This document shows, piece by piece, positions 6,080-15,621 of a stretch of DNA of 15,675 nt. A program made the position numbers and the translations under genes. The stretch's first letter is position 1; each line of letters opens with the position of its first letter. Below the pieces are notes generated by a model. That model searched no databases. It saw only the letters and a program-made list of their open reading frames with translations, and was not told where the DNA came from. The stretch covers positions 1 through 15,675 of the forward strand of contig CAYTJF010000132.1 of the NCBI GenBank assembly GCA_964437945.1. The letters run 5' to 3'. The stretch comes from Granulosicoccus sp964437945 (GTDB lineage: Bacteria > Pseudomonadota > Gammaproteobacteria > Granulosicoccales > Granulosicoccaceae).

Positions 6080-9000
6080 GTGTTAAGCCTGTTGATTGTA
6101 GTCGCTGGCGTGGCGGCTTTATTTGGAGTTGAAATCAGAGAACTGCCGGCGGTGGACAGTCCGGTTATTTCTGTCTCTACCAACTATTCAGGCGCAGCCC
6201 CAGAGACAATCGACCGAGAGGTAACTGCCGTTATAGAATCTGCTGCTGGGCGTGTACCGGGTGTAAATTCAATATCTTCGTCTTCATCGTTCGGTAGAAG
6301 CCGGGTCACGGTGGACTTTAAAGAACACGTTAATCTCGATGTTGCCGCATCCGACATGCGTGATGCCATTGCACGCGTATCCAGAGAGTTGCCTGATGAT
6401 GTTGACGATCCACGAATCGTTAAAGCCGATAGCGACGCACAGGCGGTTATGCGGTTAGCTATAACCTCGGACAGGTTAACGTCAGAAGAAATGACGATCA
6501 TCGTGGAAGATCAGATTCTCGACAACTTCACCGCGATTAACGGTGTCGCGGATATTCGGGTTTACGGTGATCGCGAACAAGTGTTTCGTATCGATGTAGA
6601 CCAGACCTTACTCGCCAGTCGAGGCTTAAGTATTGCTGATCTATCACGCACATTATCTGATGCGGCTTTCGATTCACCAGCAGGGTCTCTGTCGAGTGAC
6701 ACGCAAAGTTTAACTGTTCGAGCCAGTGCTACCGTTAGGTCGGCAGCCGAATTTGAGTCACTGCAAATCAACGATCGCACCCGTATCAGCGATGTAGCGA
6801 AAGTATCTCTGGGTGCCGACACCGGCTCCAGTTCGCTGCGCGCCAATGGTCGCACTGGTATTGGCATGGCAATTATCCGTCAGGCAGGTTCCAACACGCT
6901 GGAAATTTCCCGCGATGTTGCAGCCGTGGCGATGCGCGTTAACAAAGACTTGCCAGACGGTATGGACATCCGCGTTACCAGTGACGACGCCATATTTATC
7001 AACGGCTCTATACGTGAAGTACTGTTCTCCATGACCATCGCTATCAGTATTGTTATCGCGATCATTTTTATCTTTCTTTTAAATTGGCGCGCCACTTTAA
7101 TCCCGGCGATCACAATGCCGGTTGCGTTAATTGGCACGGTTGCAGGTATCTGGCTTGCCGGTTTCTCGATTAATATTCTTACCCTGCTGGCCTTGTTGCT
7201 GGCAACCGGCATGGTAGTGGATGACGCCATTGTCGTGCTTGAGAACATTGTAAATCGTCGCTCCGAAGGTGCCTCTCCCAGAGCTGCTGCCGTTATTGGT
7301 ACAAGGCAGGTGTTTTTTGCTGTCATTACCACCACGGTGGTGCTTGCAGCGGTATTCATTCCACTGTCATTTCTGCCGGGCAAGGCCGGCGCGTTGTTTC
7401 GTGAATTCGGCTTTGTACTGGCAATAGCAGTCAGCATTTCATCTCTGGTAGCACTAACACTGTGTCCGATGCTCGCCTCGCGACTACTCGCCAAAAAACA
7501 GATAACCAATAGATCTGCCATAGGTAATGTAATGCGACGCCTTGGCCAACTGGCCGCCAACGCCTATCGGACGATTCTTAAGGGCTGTCTTGCGATTCCG
7601 CAGATTGTTGTCATTTTGTGCCTGGCTATTGCAGCACTTGCATGGGTTGCATTCGAAAAAGTGCCCGAAGAATTGGTACCGCGTGAAGACCGATCTGTTG
7701 CTCTGTTAAGAATATCAGCCCCACAGGGCGTCAGTCTTGACTACACAGCGGCACAGATTCGAAAAATAGAAGACTTGGTGCAACCGTTGGTTGCCAGCGG
7801 TGAAGCGCAAAACGTATTTTCTATAGCGGGGCGTGGCAGCAGCAATCGCGGTTTTATGGTGGTAACACTTGCACCGTGGGATGAACGCGTACGTTCACAA
7901 CAGGAAATTGTTGGCGATATCAATCGCGGCCTGAGAGGTATTCCGGGTGTTCGTGCTTTTGCCATTCAACCTAACAGTCTCGGTATACGAGGCGCGGGTA
8001 ATGGACTTAAAATTGCCCTGGCTGGCAGCGACTATGCAGAGCTTGCGGCAAAGGCTGATGAAATTGTCCAGGTAATGGAACAAGATGAGCGCTTCGGACG
8101 CGTTAGTACCGGTTATGAAACCAGCCATGCGCAGCTCTCTATCAGTATCGATCGCGAGCGCGCCGCTGATCTTGGCATTGAAATAGACGGTCTTGCCACC
8201 GCAATGCAATCCGTACTCGACGGTCGTAAGATCGGTGATGTCTTTATTGACGACCGCGCAGTTGCCGTTAAATTACTTTCCAGTACTCAACCGGTCAATG
8301 ACCCGACCGACCTTGCCAATCTTTTTCTAAAAACCTCTGACGGGCGCATTGTGCCGATGTCGACAATTGCTACTCTCAAAGAGTTTGCGATTGCACCATC
8401 CCTGCCCCGCGAGGAACGATCACGAGCAGTCACCATTAGTGCCGGTCTGACGCCCGAACTGCCACTGCGTCAGGCAATTCAAGAATTTGAACAGATCGCA
8501 GAACCCATTATCGACAGTGATATGCGTCTAATTCCACTGGCCGAGGCCGCAACGCTTAACGAAACCTCAAGCGGGCTGGCACTGACATTCGGCTTTGCCA
8601 TCGTTGTCGTGTTTCTCGTGCTGGCCGCACAGTTCGAAAGTTTTGTCAGTGGATTGATCATTATGTTTACAGTACCTTTCGGATTAGCCAGTGCGGTGTT
8701 TGCGTTGTATCTCACCGGTACCACGCTTAACGTGTATAGCCAGATTGGCCTGGTGTTACTGGTCGGTATCATGGCCAAAAACGGTATATTAATAGTGGAA
8801 TTTGCCAATCAGCTACGCGATCAGGGTATGACAGTGCGCGAAGCCGCACTCGAAGCTGCAACCATTCGCCTTCGACCGGTAACCATGACCTTATTTTCAA
8901 CGGTGCTCGGTGGTTTGCCATTGGTATTGGCATCGGGTGCAGGTGCTGAAGCGCGCATCGCACTAGGTTGGGTTATCGTAGGCGGTCTGGGTATTGCTGC

Positions 9001-9124
9001 GGTGTTTACCTTGTTCTTAACTCCCGTTGCGTATCAACTGCTGGCAGGCTTTTCGGTACCCAAGGCTGCGCTGGATAAGCAATTATCAGATGAATTGAAC
9101 GATGCTGCGACGGTGCAGCAATAG
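6080..9124 (+). CDS. HAE1-type RND efflux pump permease, 5' end lost in gap
   Basis: The visible 1014 residues plus the stop are almost the whole of an AcrB/MexB-like inner-membrane pump (usual length about 1020-1050). Roughly 12-20 N-terminal residues are missing, because the fragment begins in the first membrane helix (VLSLLIVVAGVAALFGV). The periplasmic porter domain follows, then the membrane-helix block starting at IREVLFSMTIAISIVIAI. The proton-relay Asp pair is in GMVVDDAIVVLENI (fragment residues 381-382). The second porter domain comes next. The second helix block includes the relay Lys in GIMAKNGILIVEFANQ (fragment residue 900). All relay residues seen are intact, so it should be active. 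It would export hydrophobic or amphiphilic compounds out of the periplasm and inner membrane using the proton gradient, with the upstream adaptor and an outer-membrane channel not found here. The substrate is unknown. Confidence 0.95.
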   Translation: MLSLLIVVAGVAALFGVEIRELPAVDSPVISVSTNYSGAAPETIDREVTAVIESAAGRVPGVNSISSSSSFGRSRVTVDFKEHVNLDVAASDMRDAIARVSRELPDDVDDPRIVKADSDAQAVMRLAITSDRLTSEEMTIIVEDQILDNFTAINGVADIRVYGDREQVFRIDVDQTLLASRGLSIADLSRTLSDAAFDSPAGSLSSDTQSLTVRASATVRSAAEFESLQINDRTRISDVAKVSLGADTGSSSLRANGRTGIGMAIIRQAGSNTLEISRDVAAVAMRVNKDLPDGMDIRVTSDDAIFINGSIREVLFSMTIAISIVIAIIFIFLLNWRATLIPAITMPVALIGTVAGIWLAGFSINILTLLALLLATGMVVDDAIVVLENIVNRRSEGASPRAAAVIGTRQVFFAVITTTVVLAAVFIPLSFLPGKAGALFREFGFVLAIAVSISSLVALTLCPMLASRLLAKKQITNRSAIGNVMRRLGQLAANAYRTILKGCLAIPQIVVILCLAIAALAWVAFEKVPEELVPREDRSVALLRISAPQGVSLDYTAAQIRKIEDLVQPLVASGEAQNVFSIAGRGSSNRGFMVVTLAPWDERVRSQQEIVGDINRGLRGIPGVRAFAIQPNSLGIRGAGNGLKIALAGSDYAELAAKADEIVQVMEQDERFGRVSTGYETSHAQLSISIDRERAADLGIEIDGLATAMQSVLDGRKIGDVFIDDRAVAVKLLSSTQPVNDPTDLANLFLKTSDGRIVPMSTIATLKEFAIAPSLPREERSRAVTISAGLTPELPLRQAIQEFEQIAEPIIDSDMRLIPLAEAATLNETSSGLALTFGFAIVVVFLVLAAQFESFVSGLIIMFTVPFGLASAVFALYLTGTTLNVYSQIGLVLLVGIMAKNGILIVEFANQLRDQGMTVREAALEAATIRLRPVTMTLFSTVLGGLPLVLASGAGAEARIALGWVIVGGLGIAAVFTLFLTPVAYQLLAGFSVPKAALDKQLSDELNDAATVQQ

Positions 9125-9246
9125 GCCTTTCGCAAATCAACGTACACGCTTTCGGTTCGCGTCCAATTGATGAGCGTGACATAGCGGTAGTTGATGCGTT
9201 TATCGCTCATATGAATGGTGAAAATCCGGACCCGAAGGCCAGGTAG
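9094..9246 (+). pseudogene. Possible orphan C-terminal coding remnant after the pump gene
   Basis: A plus-strand frame shifted relative to the pump gene is open from 9094 to a TAG at 9244-9246. After 9121 it reads like the end of a real protein (INVHAFGSRPIDERDIAVVD, then AFIAHMNGENPDPKAR). It has no start codon until an ATG near the end and overlaps the pump's last codons, so it cannot be a complete gene. It could be the leftover 3' end of a gene deleted against the pump gene, or chance. No family is recognised. Confidence 0.2.
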
Positions 9247-9249
9247 CGA

Positions 9250-9293
9250 AATACAGGGTTTCTAATGGAGTGATCTGCCGGAATACAGGGTTT
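9250..9293. repeat. Pair of 12-base direct repeats between pump and PKS genes
   Basis: AATACAGGGTTT occurs at 9250-9261 and again at 9282-9293. Similarity continues imperfectly to the right (CTAATGGAGT versus TAAGGAGT). It lies in the convergent intergenic region. No hairpin typical of a terminator was seen there. Confidence 0.75.
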
Positions 9294-9305
9294 TAAGGAG
9301 TCCAA

Positions 9306-9343
9306 CTCTACAACAAGCACCTCTACAACAAGCACTCTACAAT
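9306..9343. repeat. 15-base tandem duplication across the PKS stop codon
   Basis: CTCTACAACAAGCAC is present twice in perfect tandem (9306-9320 and 9321-9335), followed by a third partial copy (TCTACAA). On the PKS coding strand the unit contains the codons for the final Cys-Leu-Leu and the TAG stop. The duplication therefore repeats the end of the reading frame and gives two in-frame TAG stops 15 bases apart. Confidence 0.85.
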
Positions 9344-12300
9344 CGCAGATACTACCGCCGTCCTGTGCTCGTGAATGAAAAAATGCCCTCCCGAAAATTC
9401 TTGCTGAGTAAATGCTGCACTTGTTTGCTGCCGCCAACCGGCAAGCATAGCAGCTGAGATCGCAGGATCACTGTCTCCGCCAAACACCGTCACAGGACAA
9501 TCCAGTGGCTCAGACACAACATAATCATGCGTTTCCAGCAAAGTCACATCAGCTCTTAGAATCGGCAAAAACACGTTCTGTAATTCAGTACTTTGACGAA
9601 TCGCTTCCGGTACCGCTCCATACAATCCATGTAGTTGTTCAATGAACTGATCGCTATCAAGAAATCGCAACGCTTCGCTGTTGTCCTGAAGCTGTGGTGC
9701 AGCACGAGCCGAAAGAAAAAGGTGCGTTGGTAACGCCGCACCCAGCACACGCAATCGACAGGCAACCTCAAAGCACACCATCGCGCCCATGCTATGTCCA
9801 AGAAAGGCAAACGGTCGATCGCCAAGGGTAAGCAATTCGTTGGTAAGCCTGTCGACAAGCTCGGTCATATCGGTAAGCAGTGGTTCACGCAACCGATCTT
9901 CACGACCAGGCATTTGCACGATACACAACTCAATTTCTGCGGGCATTAACTCGGCCCAGTCTTTAAAAGCTGACGCACCTCCACCTGCATAAGGAAAGCA
10001 GACAAGGCGTATACGCGCGTCGGGACGAGGTTGCGGTCGAACAATCCATAGTCCATCGTCGCGTTTGGGTTGATTGGAATCCGCATCTGTGGTGTTTGCC
10101 CCACCCAACAATTGATCGATAGCAACGGCGAGTTCACGAATGCTAGGTGTAGTAAACATTTGCTCAACGCCAAGTTCAACTTCAATATCCCGTTGCACCC
10201 AGCTGCGAAGTTCTACAGCGGTTAGCGAGTCGATCCCAAGTGCACTAAGGGCTGCAAACTCATCCAGATCGGCAGCAGGTACGCGCAGGGTTTGTGCAAT
10301 GCGTTCGAGCAAATAAGAAGTGATCAGATCAACGCGCTCAGGCGAATGAGCCACTTTAACGCGCTGCGCTGCCGCTTGCGCAGCATTTGCGCTCAACGGG
10401 TTCGCCCCGTCTGCCGGAATCAGGTGTTTAAGTGTGCTCCAGTCAGTAGCGCCGGGAATCCGTTGTATGAAGGTTTTAAATTCAACAGGTAAGACGGCAG
10501 CCTGGGCCAAGTCGCGTGCGGTCAACAGGTGGGTTATGAATTCGCAACCCTGACTTGTGGTCATAGGCTGCCAGCCGTCATGCATAAGACGCCGCAAGAC
10601 AACCTCCGATGCTGCCATTCCCACATCTGCCCATGGGCCCCAGTTAATCGAGATGGCAGGGAGGTCTTGCTGCCGACGGTAGTGAGCAAGGCCATCCATA
10701 AATGCATTTGCGCTAGCGTAGTTTGATTGCCCGGGTGAACCAATGACTGAAGCAACAGATGAGAAAAATACCAAAAAATCGAGTGATTGTTTGAGTGTTT
10801 GCGTTTGTTTATGCAGATGCCATGCGCCATCGACCTTCGGGCTGGCAACCTTGCTAAAACGATTCGCGTCTTGCTGCATTAGCATGCCGTCATCCAGAAC
10901 GCCTGCCGCATGCACAATGCCGCGAAGTCGAGGTGCCATTGCGAGCACTCGAGCAACGTCATCAGCGTTGCCAATATCAGCCGCCACCACATCAACTTTG
11001 ACACCGGCCTCTTCCAAGCCATGCAATGCGGTACGTTGATCGTCAGTTGAAACACCACTGCGCCCGGTAAGTAACAGGTGTCGAGCACCAGAGGTTGCCA
11101 GGAACTGCGCTACCTGCAAACCAAGCGCTCCTACGCCACCAGTAACCAGGTATGAGCTGTGCGCGTCCAGTTCAAGTGGTGCTACTGAATCATTAACGGG
11201 TGCAGATTTCACAAGCCGTGCGACGTTTCTGGTGCCACTTCGAAACGCTATCTCAGTCTCACCGGCTGATCTTCCAAATTCGGCAATAAGAAGATCGAGA
11301 TGATTCTTACAACTGTCCACACTATTGCCCAGATCGATACAGGCACCGAGTTGCCCAGGGTGTTCAACTTGCAGCGTTCGTCCAAATCCCCAAAAGCGGG
11401 TTTGCCAGGGTGATACCTGGTCGTCAACTGCAACTGCCTGCGCGCCTTGCGTTATAAACCAGTGCTGCGCAGTTACGCCGGCGCGCGAAAGTGACTGAAC
11501 GACATTTAAGCAATTAATTAAAGTGGCGTCAGGCGTTGCTTCACAAGCATCCATACACCACATATGCACAATGCCGGACAATGACTGCACATCGTTCGAT
11601 CTGATCAGTGCATCGACAGCAGTGGAACTTGTAGCAACGTGTACGGTATGCCCTCGCTGCTCCATTCGGCGTACAAGTTCGGTTCCAACGCCGCCAGTAT
11701 CATTTAACACCAACCATTGCGCTGCTGGTGCAGCGGTATCCTTTAGCTCTTTTTCATCCTCTTCCCATACGAACTCGTACAGCCACTCTGCCAAAACATC
11801 TTTAGATGCAAGCGGTTTAGTCATTGCTCGTTGCAAGCTAAATACTGGAACCGATCGTAGTGTTAGATCTTCAACGGAGGCAAGGCGCACCCCATCTTCA
11901 TTGAACAGTTCTAAATTAACGACACGCGTTTTGTCCTGCTGTCGTCCAGTTGCTTTAACCCAGACTGTGCCGGAGGCGGCGTGTTCACAGCTGAACCCTG
12001 ATATGCCGAACGGCAGATGAATTTGCTCACGATCTTCGTCAGGAAACATGGCTTCTGCAATTCTGAAGCTTGCGTCGGTAATGACAGGGTGCAGTCGATA
12101 ACTATCGCCCGGCAGCTGAGCCTGCGCCGGTAGTTCGATACGAGCAAAAGCGCTGCTAAATTCGTTACCAGATTCGTTGTGCGCTCGATGGATTTCTGCA
12201 ATGGCTCTAAAACGCGGAAAGTATTCAAGACCGCGTGCTTCAAATCGTGCGTCAAGCTCATCCAAGTCGACAGGTGAATTAAAGCTTGCCAGAGTTGATT

Positions 12301-15300
12301 GAATATCTATTGATGCTGCAGGACTGGGCAAACGACGTTCAAGCGTTCCCTTGGTGTGGCTTACCCATTCACCCATCTCATTAATTGAAGGGTCACCACT
12401 TGATGAGGTGTCTGAAGATCGACTACAAATTTCAAACTCGAAACGATCTGCATTTGGTGTGGCAACCATCTGCACAGTTACCGGTTCTTCAGTTAATACC
12501 AGTGCGCGTCCAATCGATACATTGGTCAGTGCCACTTCGTCTTGTTTGAAAATCGTGCGGGCGACGACCATTGCCATTTCAAAAAATGCACTCGCTGGAA
12601 ACACAACACTACCGAAAACGCGGTGATCATCCAGGTACGCAGGGTTAGTGCAGCTTAGCGTCGACTCAAATATAGGGCTGCTACTGGCGTTCTCGATACG
12701 CCGATTGACGAGAGGATGCAGTCGAAAACTGTTTACTCCGGTCGATAATACGTCGGTCCAGCAGCGTTGATAACGCCACGGATAGTTCGGTAATTGTAAC
12801 CTTGTTTGTGTGTTGCCGGCGCCATTGCTTTGATTGCTGTCACACTGGGTGTCATTACCCCGATAGAAGCGTTGCCAGTTGATATCGACACCACGAACAT
12901 ACAGTTCAGACGTGCAAGTTAACAATGTGGTCCATTCAGCTTCGGGCTTTATGCCAGGTAGCCAAGTTCCGTAATCAGGCGCAACACAACCACGGCCTAA
13001 TCCCAATAGCGTCGCTCTGGGGCCTATTTCAATAAAAGTTTGAATCTTCTTTGATTGAGCGTACTCAATACCGTCTGCAAATCGCACCGCCGAACGCAAA
13101 TGATCTACCCAATAGTCAGCGTTAAGTTGTGCATCACCCCATGGTTCACCGGTAACGTTGGAGATAATTGTTTTATTGGGTGAACTGAAATTCACTGTTT
13201 CAGCAATAGCCCGAAAGTCTTCGAGTATCGGGTCCATCATTGGCGAATGGAACGCGTGCGAGACTTTTAATGACGTTGTTTTTATGTCTTGCAAACCAAG
13301 CCGCCCGACAACTGCATCAACGGCGTCGCCATCACCGGACACAACAATGCTTTTTGGTCCGTTTACAGCGGCGACTGACACGCAGTTTGTATCTCTACTG
13401 GTTGTGCCAATGGCCTCGCGAACAGTCGGCTCATCAGCGGCGACACTTACCATTTGCCCCCCAGTGGGCAGTGATTGCATCAATCGACCGCGAGCCGATA
13501 CCAAACGCATACCCTCTTCCAACGAGAACACATCGGCAGTACAGGCAGCGGAATATTCACCAATACTATGACCAAGCAATAGATCGGGTACCACGCCCCA
13601 TTCTTCAAAGAGTTTCGCTAACGAGTATTCAATGGCGAACAGGGCCGGTTGTGTATATCCCGTTTGATGAAGCGCATCACCCGTCCACAGGATGTCGAGC
13701 AGAGATTCCCGCGTATTGGCTTCGAAAAGTTGCGCACATCGGTCCATCCAAAAGCGAAACGTTGCATGGGCTTCATACAACTCTTTACCCATACCAATGT
13801 GCTGGGCGCCTTGACCGGTGAACAGAAACGCCAGTTTAGGGGCGCGGCGACCAATGCTACCTGTGACTGTGCCAAGCGGTGTTTGACCGGCTGCATATTC
13901 GCTGAGTGACTGAGCCAACGCATCTGTATTGCTTGCTGAAAAAGTCGCGCGATGCGTGAAGTGAGAACGACCGGTAGCAGCCGAGAAGCATAAGCGCTGC
14001 AGGTTCACGTCTTTTTTGGTCGAAACGAGTTCGGTCGAGTCGTTGTCCGAGTTGATGAGCTGAGTGTTAATAAGTGCAGCGTAACGGTTCGCGAGTTCCG
14101 GTAATGCAGCAGGACTTTGCGCAGACAAGGTTAAAAGATGCTCGGGCAACTCGGTGTTGGAACGTGTTGATGTGATCTCGGTATTGTCGAGCGCATCCAG
14201 CGTCGATGCCGTATTTGGAGCTTGGCCAACAATCAGATGAACATTCGTGCCGCTCATGCCAAACGCACTGATACCAGCAAAGCGTGTCTCACCGGTCCAT
14301 GGAATATTCTCCAGTGCAAGTTCCAATGGTTCATCGTTCCATGGGATATGTCGGTTGGGTTCGGAGCAGTTAAGATGCGGCGGGATGGTGTCATATTGCA
14401 GTGACAACACCACCTTCATTAACCCAACGACACCGGCAGCGGAATCAAGGTGGCCAACATTGGTTTTTACTGATCCAAGAAAAAGTGGGTTTGTCCGCTC
14501 TTTGCACAGCACGCTCGTAATGGCCATCACTTCGATCGGATCACCAAGCGGTGTTCCAGTGCCGTGCGTCTCGATGTAGTCAATCTGCTCCGGTGCAAGC
14601 CCTGCATCATCCAATGCGTCTTGCAACATCATTCGCTGCGCCGGACCACTCGGTGTTGTTACCGTGCGTGCATGACCATCGTGATTAACCGCAGTACCCT
14701 GAATAACGGCAAGAACGTTGTCGCCGTCAGCCTGCGCATCGCCGAGGCGTTTAAGTGCAACCATGCCACAGCCTTCACCTTGACCAAAGCCATCAGCACT
14801 CGCATCGAAGGTTTTGCATCGCCCATCTGGAGATAAGGCCTGCATTTGACAGATACCAATCAAATGTTCTGGTGCCAGGATAAGGCTCACGCCACCAGCC
14901 AGTGCCAAATCACTTTCACCTGCGCGCAACGACTGACAAGCCAGATGTACCGCCAAAGACGAAGATGAACAAGCCGTATCGAGCTGTATGGCGGGCCCGT
15001 GCGAGTTCAGGACATGGCAAATTCGACCCGCAGTTAAACCGCGAAGCCCGCTTAACTGCGCATAACGGTCAATCTCTCGATTATCCGCTCCATAAATACG
15101 TTGCATGGAGTAGTCGTCCCAGTATTGACCAACAAAAACACCTGTTTTTCCGCCACTCAAACCGCTTGGAGCTATACCCGCATGTTCTAAGGTCTCCCAG
15201 CTGATTTCCATGACAAGGCGTTGTTGCGGATCCAGACTTTCCGCCTCTCGCGGTGACAAACCAAAAAATTGCGGATCAAACTGATCAATGTCATCAAGGT

Positions 15301-15619
15301 AGTAACCGTGGCGAACATACATCTTGCCCGGTACCGTCATTTCAGGGTCGTAGTGCGCATCAACGTCCCAGCGTTCGGCTGGTATCTCTCGCAAAACGTC
15401 ACGGCCGGAACTTAACAGGTCCCAAAATTCATCAGGGGTTCGCACACCGCCTGGATAGCGACATCCCATACCAACTATGGCAATGGGTTCACGCGTTGCA
15501 TTGTTTGTTTTACCGTGATTTTTTTGCGCTGCAAGTTCTGCACGAAGGCGGTCGATCTCGGCGTTCGCCTCTTCAAGCGAGAGTAGCCGATGGTTATCGA
15601 ACTGCGTTGGATCTGACAT
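9323..15619 (-). CDS. Single-module type I polyketide synthase (KS-AT-DH-KR-ACP-TE)
   Basis: This 2098-residue cytoplasmic enzyme adds and processes a polyketide unit and releases the chain. Residues 10-35 form a coiled-coil docking segment (LLSLEEANAEIDRLRAELAA). KS (45-465) has Cys217 in DTACSSS, His352 in THGTGT and His390 in KTNVGH. AT (597-880) has GQGAQ at 602-606, Ser685 in GHSIGE, and HAFH at 788-791, the malonyl-CoA signature. DH (967-1260) has His999 in HxxxGxxxxP and Asp1182 in HPVITDAS, where the usual downstream Gln/His is Arg1186. The KR structural half lies at about 1275-1475. The catalytic KR (1488-1670) has TGGVGALG, LDD at 1575-1577 (B-type), Ser1621, Tyr1634 and Asn1638. 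ACP (1762-1838) has Ser1798 in LGIDSL. TE (1866-2098) is of RifR/GrsT type, with FPYAGGGAS, Ser1943 in GHSMG and His2079 in GGHFF. There is no ER or methyltransferase domain. The ATG at 15619 is chosen over one at 15646 because it follows the upstream stop by two bases and has a ribosome-binding site. The product is unknown. Confidence 0.97.
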   Translation of the reverse strand: MSDPTQFDNHRLLSLEEANAEIDRLRAELAAQKNHGKTNNATREPIAIVGMGCRYPGGVRTPDEFWDLLSSGRDVLREIPAERWDVDAHYDPEMTVPGKMYVRHGYYLDDIDQFDPQFFGLSPREAESLDPQQRLVMEISWETLEHAGIAPSGLSGGKTGVFVGQYWDDYSMQRIYGADNREIDRYAQLSGLRGLTAGRICHVLNSHGPAIQLDTACSSSSLAVHLACQSLRAGESDLALAGGVSLILAPEHLIGICQMQALSPDGRCKTFDASADGFGQGEGCGMVALKRLGDAQADGDNVLAVIQGTAVNHDGHARTVTTPSGPAQRMMLQDALDDAGLAPEQIDYIETHGTGTPLGDPIEVMAITSVLCKERTNPLFLGSVKTNVGHLDSAAGVVGLMKVVLSLQYDTIPPHLNCSEPNRHIPWNDEPLELALENIPWTGETRFAGISAFGMSGTNVHLIVGQAPNTASTLDALDNTEITSTRSNTELPEHLLTLSAQSPAALPELANRYAALINTQLINSDNDSTELVSTKKDVNLQRLCFSAATGRSHFTHRATFSASNTDALAQSLSEYAAGQTPLGTVTGSIGRRAPKLAFLFTGQGAQHIGMGKELYEAHATFRFWMDRCAQLFEANTRESLLDILWTGDALHQTGYTQPALFAIEYSLAKLFEEWGVVPDLLLGHSIGEYSAACTADVFSLEEGMRLVSARGRLMQSLPTGGQMVSVAADEPTVREAIGTTSRDTNCVSVAAVNGPKSIVVSGDGDAVDAVVGRLGLQDIKTTSLKVSHAFHSPMMDPILEDFRAIAETVNFSSPNKTIISNVTGEPWGDAQLNADYWVDHLRSAVRFADGIEYAQSKKIQTFIEIGPRATLLGLGRGCVAPDYGTWLPGIKPEAEWTTLLTCTSELYVRGVDINWQRFYRGNDTQCDSNQSNGAGNTQTRLQLPNYPWRYQRCWTDVLSTGVNSFRLHPLVNRRIENASSSPIFESTLSCTNPAYLDDHRVFGSVVFPASAFFEMAMVVARTIFKQDEVALTNVSIGRALVLTEEPVTVQMVATPNADRFEFEICSRSSDTSSSGDPSINEMGEWVSHTKGTLERRLPSPAASIDIQSTLASFNSPVDLDELDARFEARGLEYFPRFRAIAEIHRAHNESGNEFSSAFARIELPAQAQLPGDSYRLHPVITDASFRIAEAMFPDEDREQIHLPFGISGFSCEHAASGTVWVKATGRQQDKTRVVNLELFNEDGVRLASVEDLTLRSVPVFSLQRAMTKPLASKDVLAEWLYEFVWEEDEKELKDTAAPAAQWLVLNDTGGVGTELVRRMEQRGHTVHVATSSTAVDALIRSNDVQSLSGIVHMWCMDACEATPDATLINCLNVVQSLSRAGVTAQHWFITQGAQAVAVDDQVSPWQTRFWGFGRTLQVEHPGQLGACIDLGNSVDSCKNHLDLLIAEFGRSAGETEIAFRSGTRNVARLVKSAPVNDSVAPLELDAHSSYLVTGGVGALGLQVAQFLATSGARHLLLTGRSGVSTDDQRTALHGLEEAGVKVDVVAADIGNADDVARVLAMAPRLRGIVHAAGVLDDGMLMQQDANRFSKVASPKVDGAWHLHKQTQTLKQSLDFLVFFSSVASVIGSPGQSNYASANAFMDGLAHYRRQQDLPAISINWGPWADVGMAASEVVLRRLMHDGWQPMTTSQGCEFITHLLTARDLAQAAVLPVEFKTFIQRIPGATDWSTLKHLIPADGANPLSANAAQAAAQRVKVAHSPERVDLITSYLLERIAQTLRVPAADLDEFAALSALGIDSLTAVELRSWVQRDIEVELGVEQMFTTPSIRELAVAIDQLLGGANTTDADSNQPKRDDGLWIVRPQPRPDARIRLVCFPYAGGGASAFKDWAELMPAEIELCIVQMPGREDRLREPLLTDMTELVDRLTNELLTLGDRPFAFLGHSMGAMVCFEVACRLRVLGAALPTHLFLSARAAPQLQDNSEALRFLDSDQFIEQLHGLYGAVPEAIRQSTELQNVFLPILRADVTLLETHDYVVSEPLDCPVTVFGGDSDPAISAAMLAGWRQQTSAAFTQQEFSGGHFFIHEHRTAVVSAIVECLL

Positions 15620-15621
15620 GC

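Noticed and set aside
6880..7560. Long minus-strand frame opposite the pump gene
   Set aside because: Antisense shadow of conserved RND coding sequence; no family features.
4865..9124. A single 1419-residue adaptor-pump fusion protein
   Set aside because: The frame runs through 100 unknown bases, and both halves match separate complete families with their own missing ends.
13240..13821. Plus-strand 193-codon frame opposite the PKS
   Set aside because: Antisense shadow of the AT domain, rich in Arg, Gln and His and without family features.
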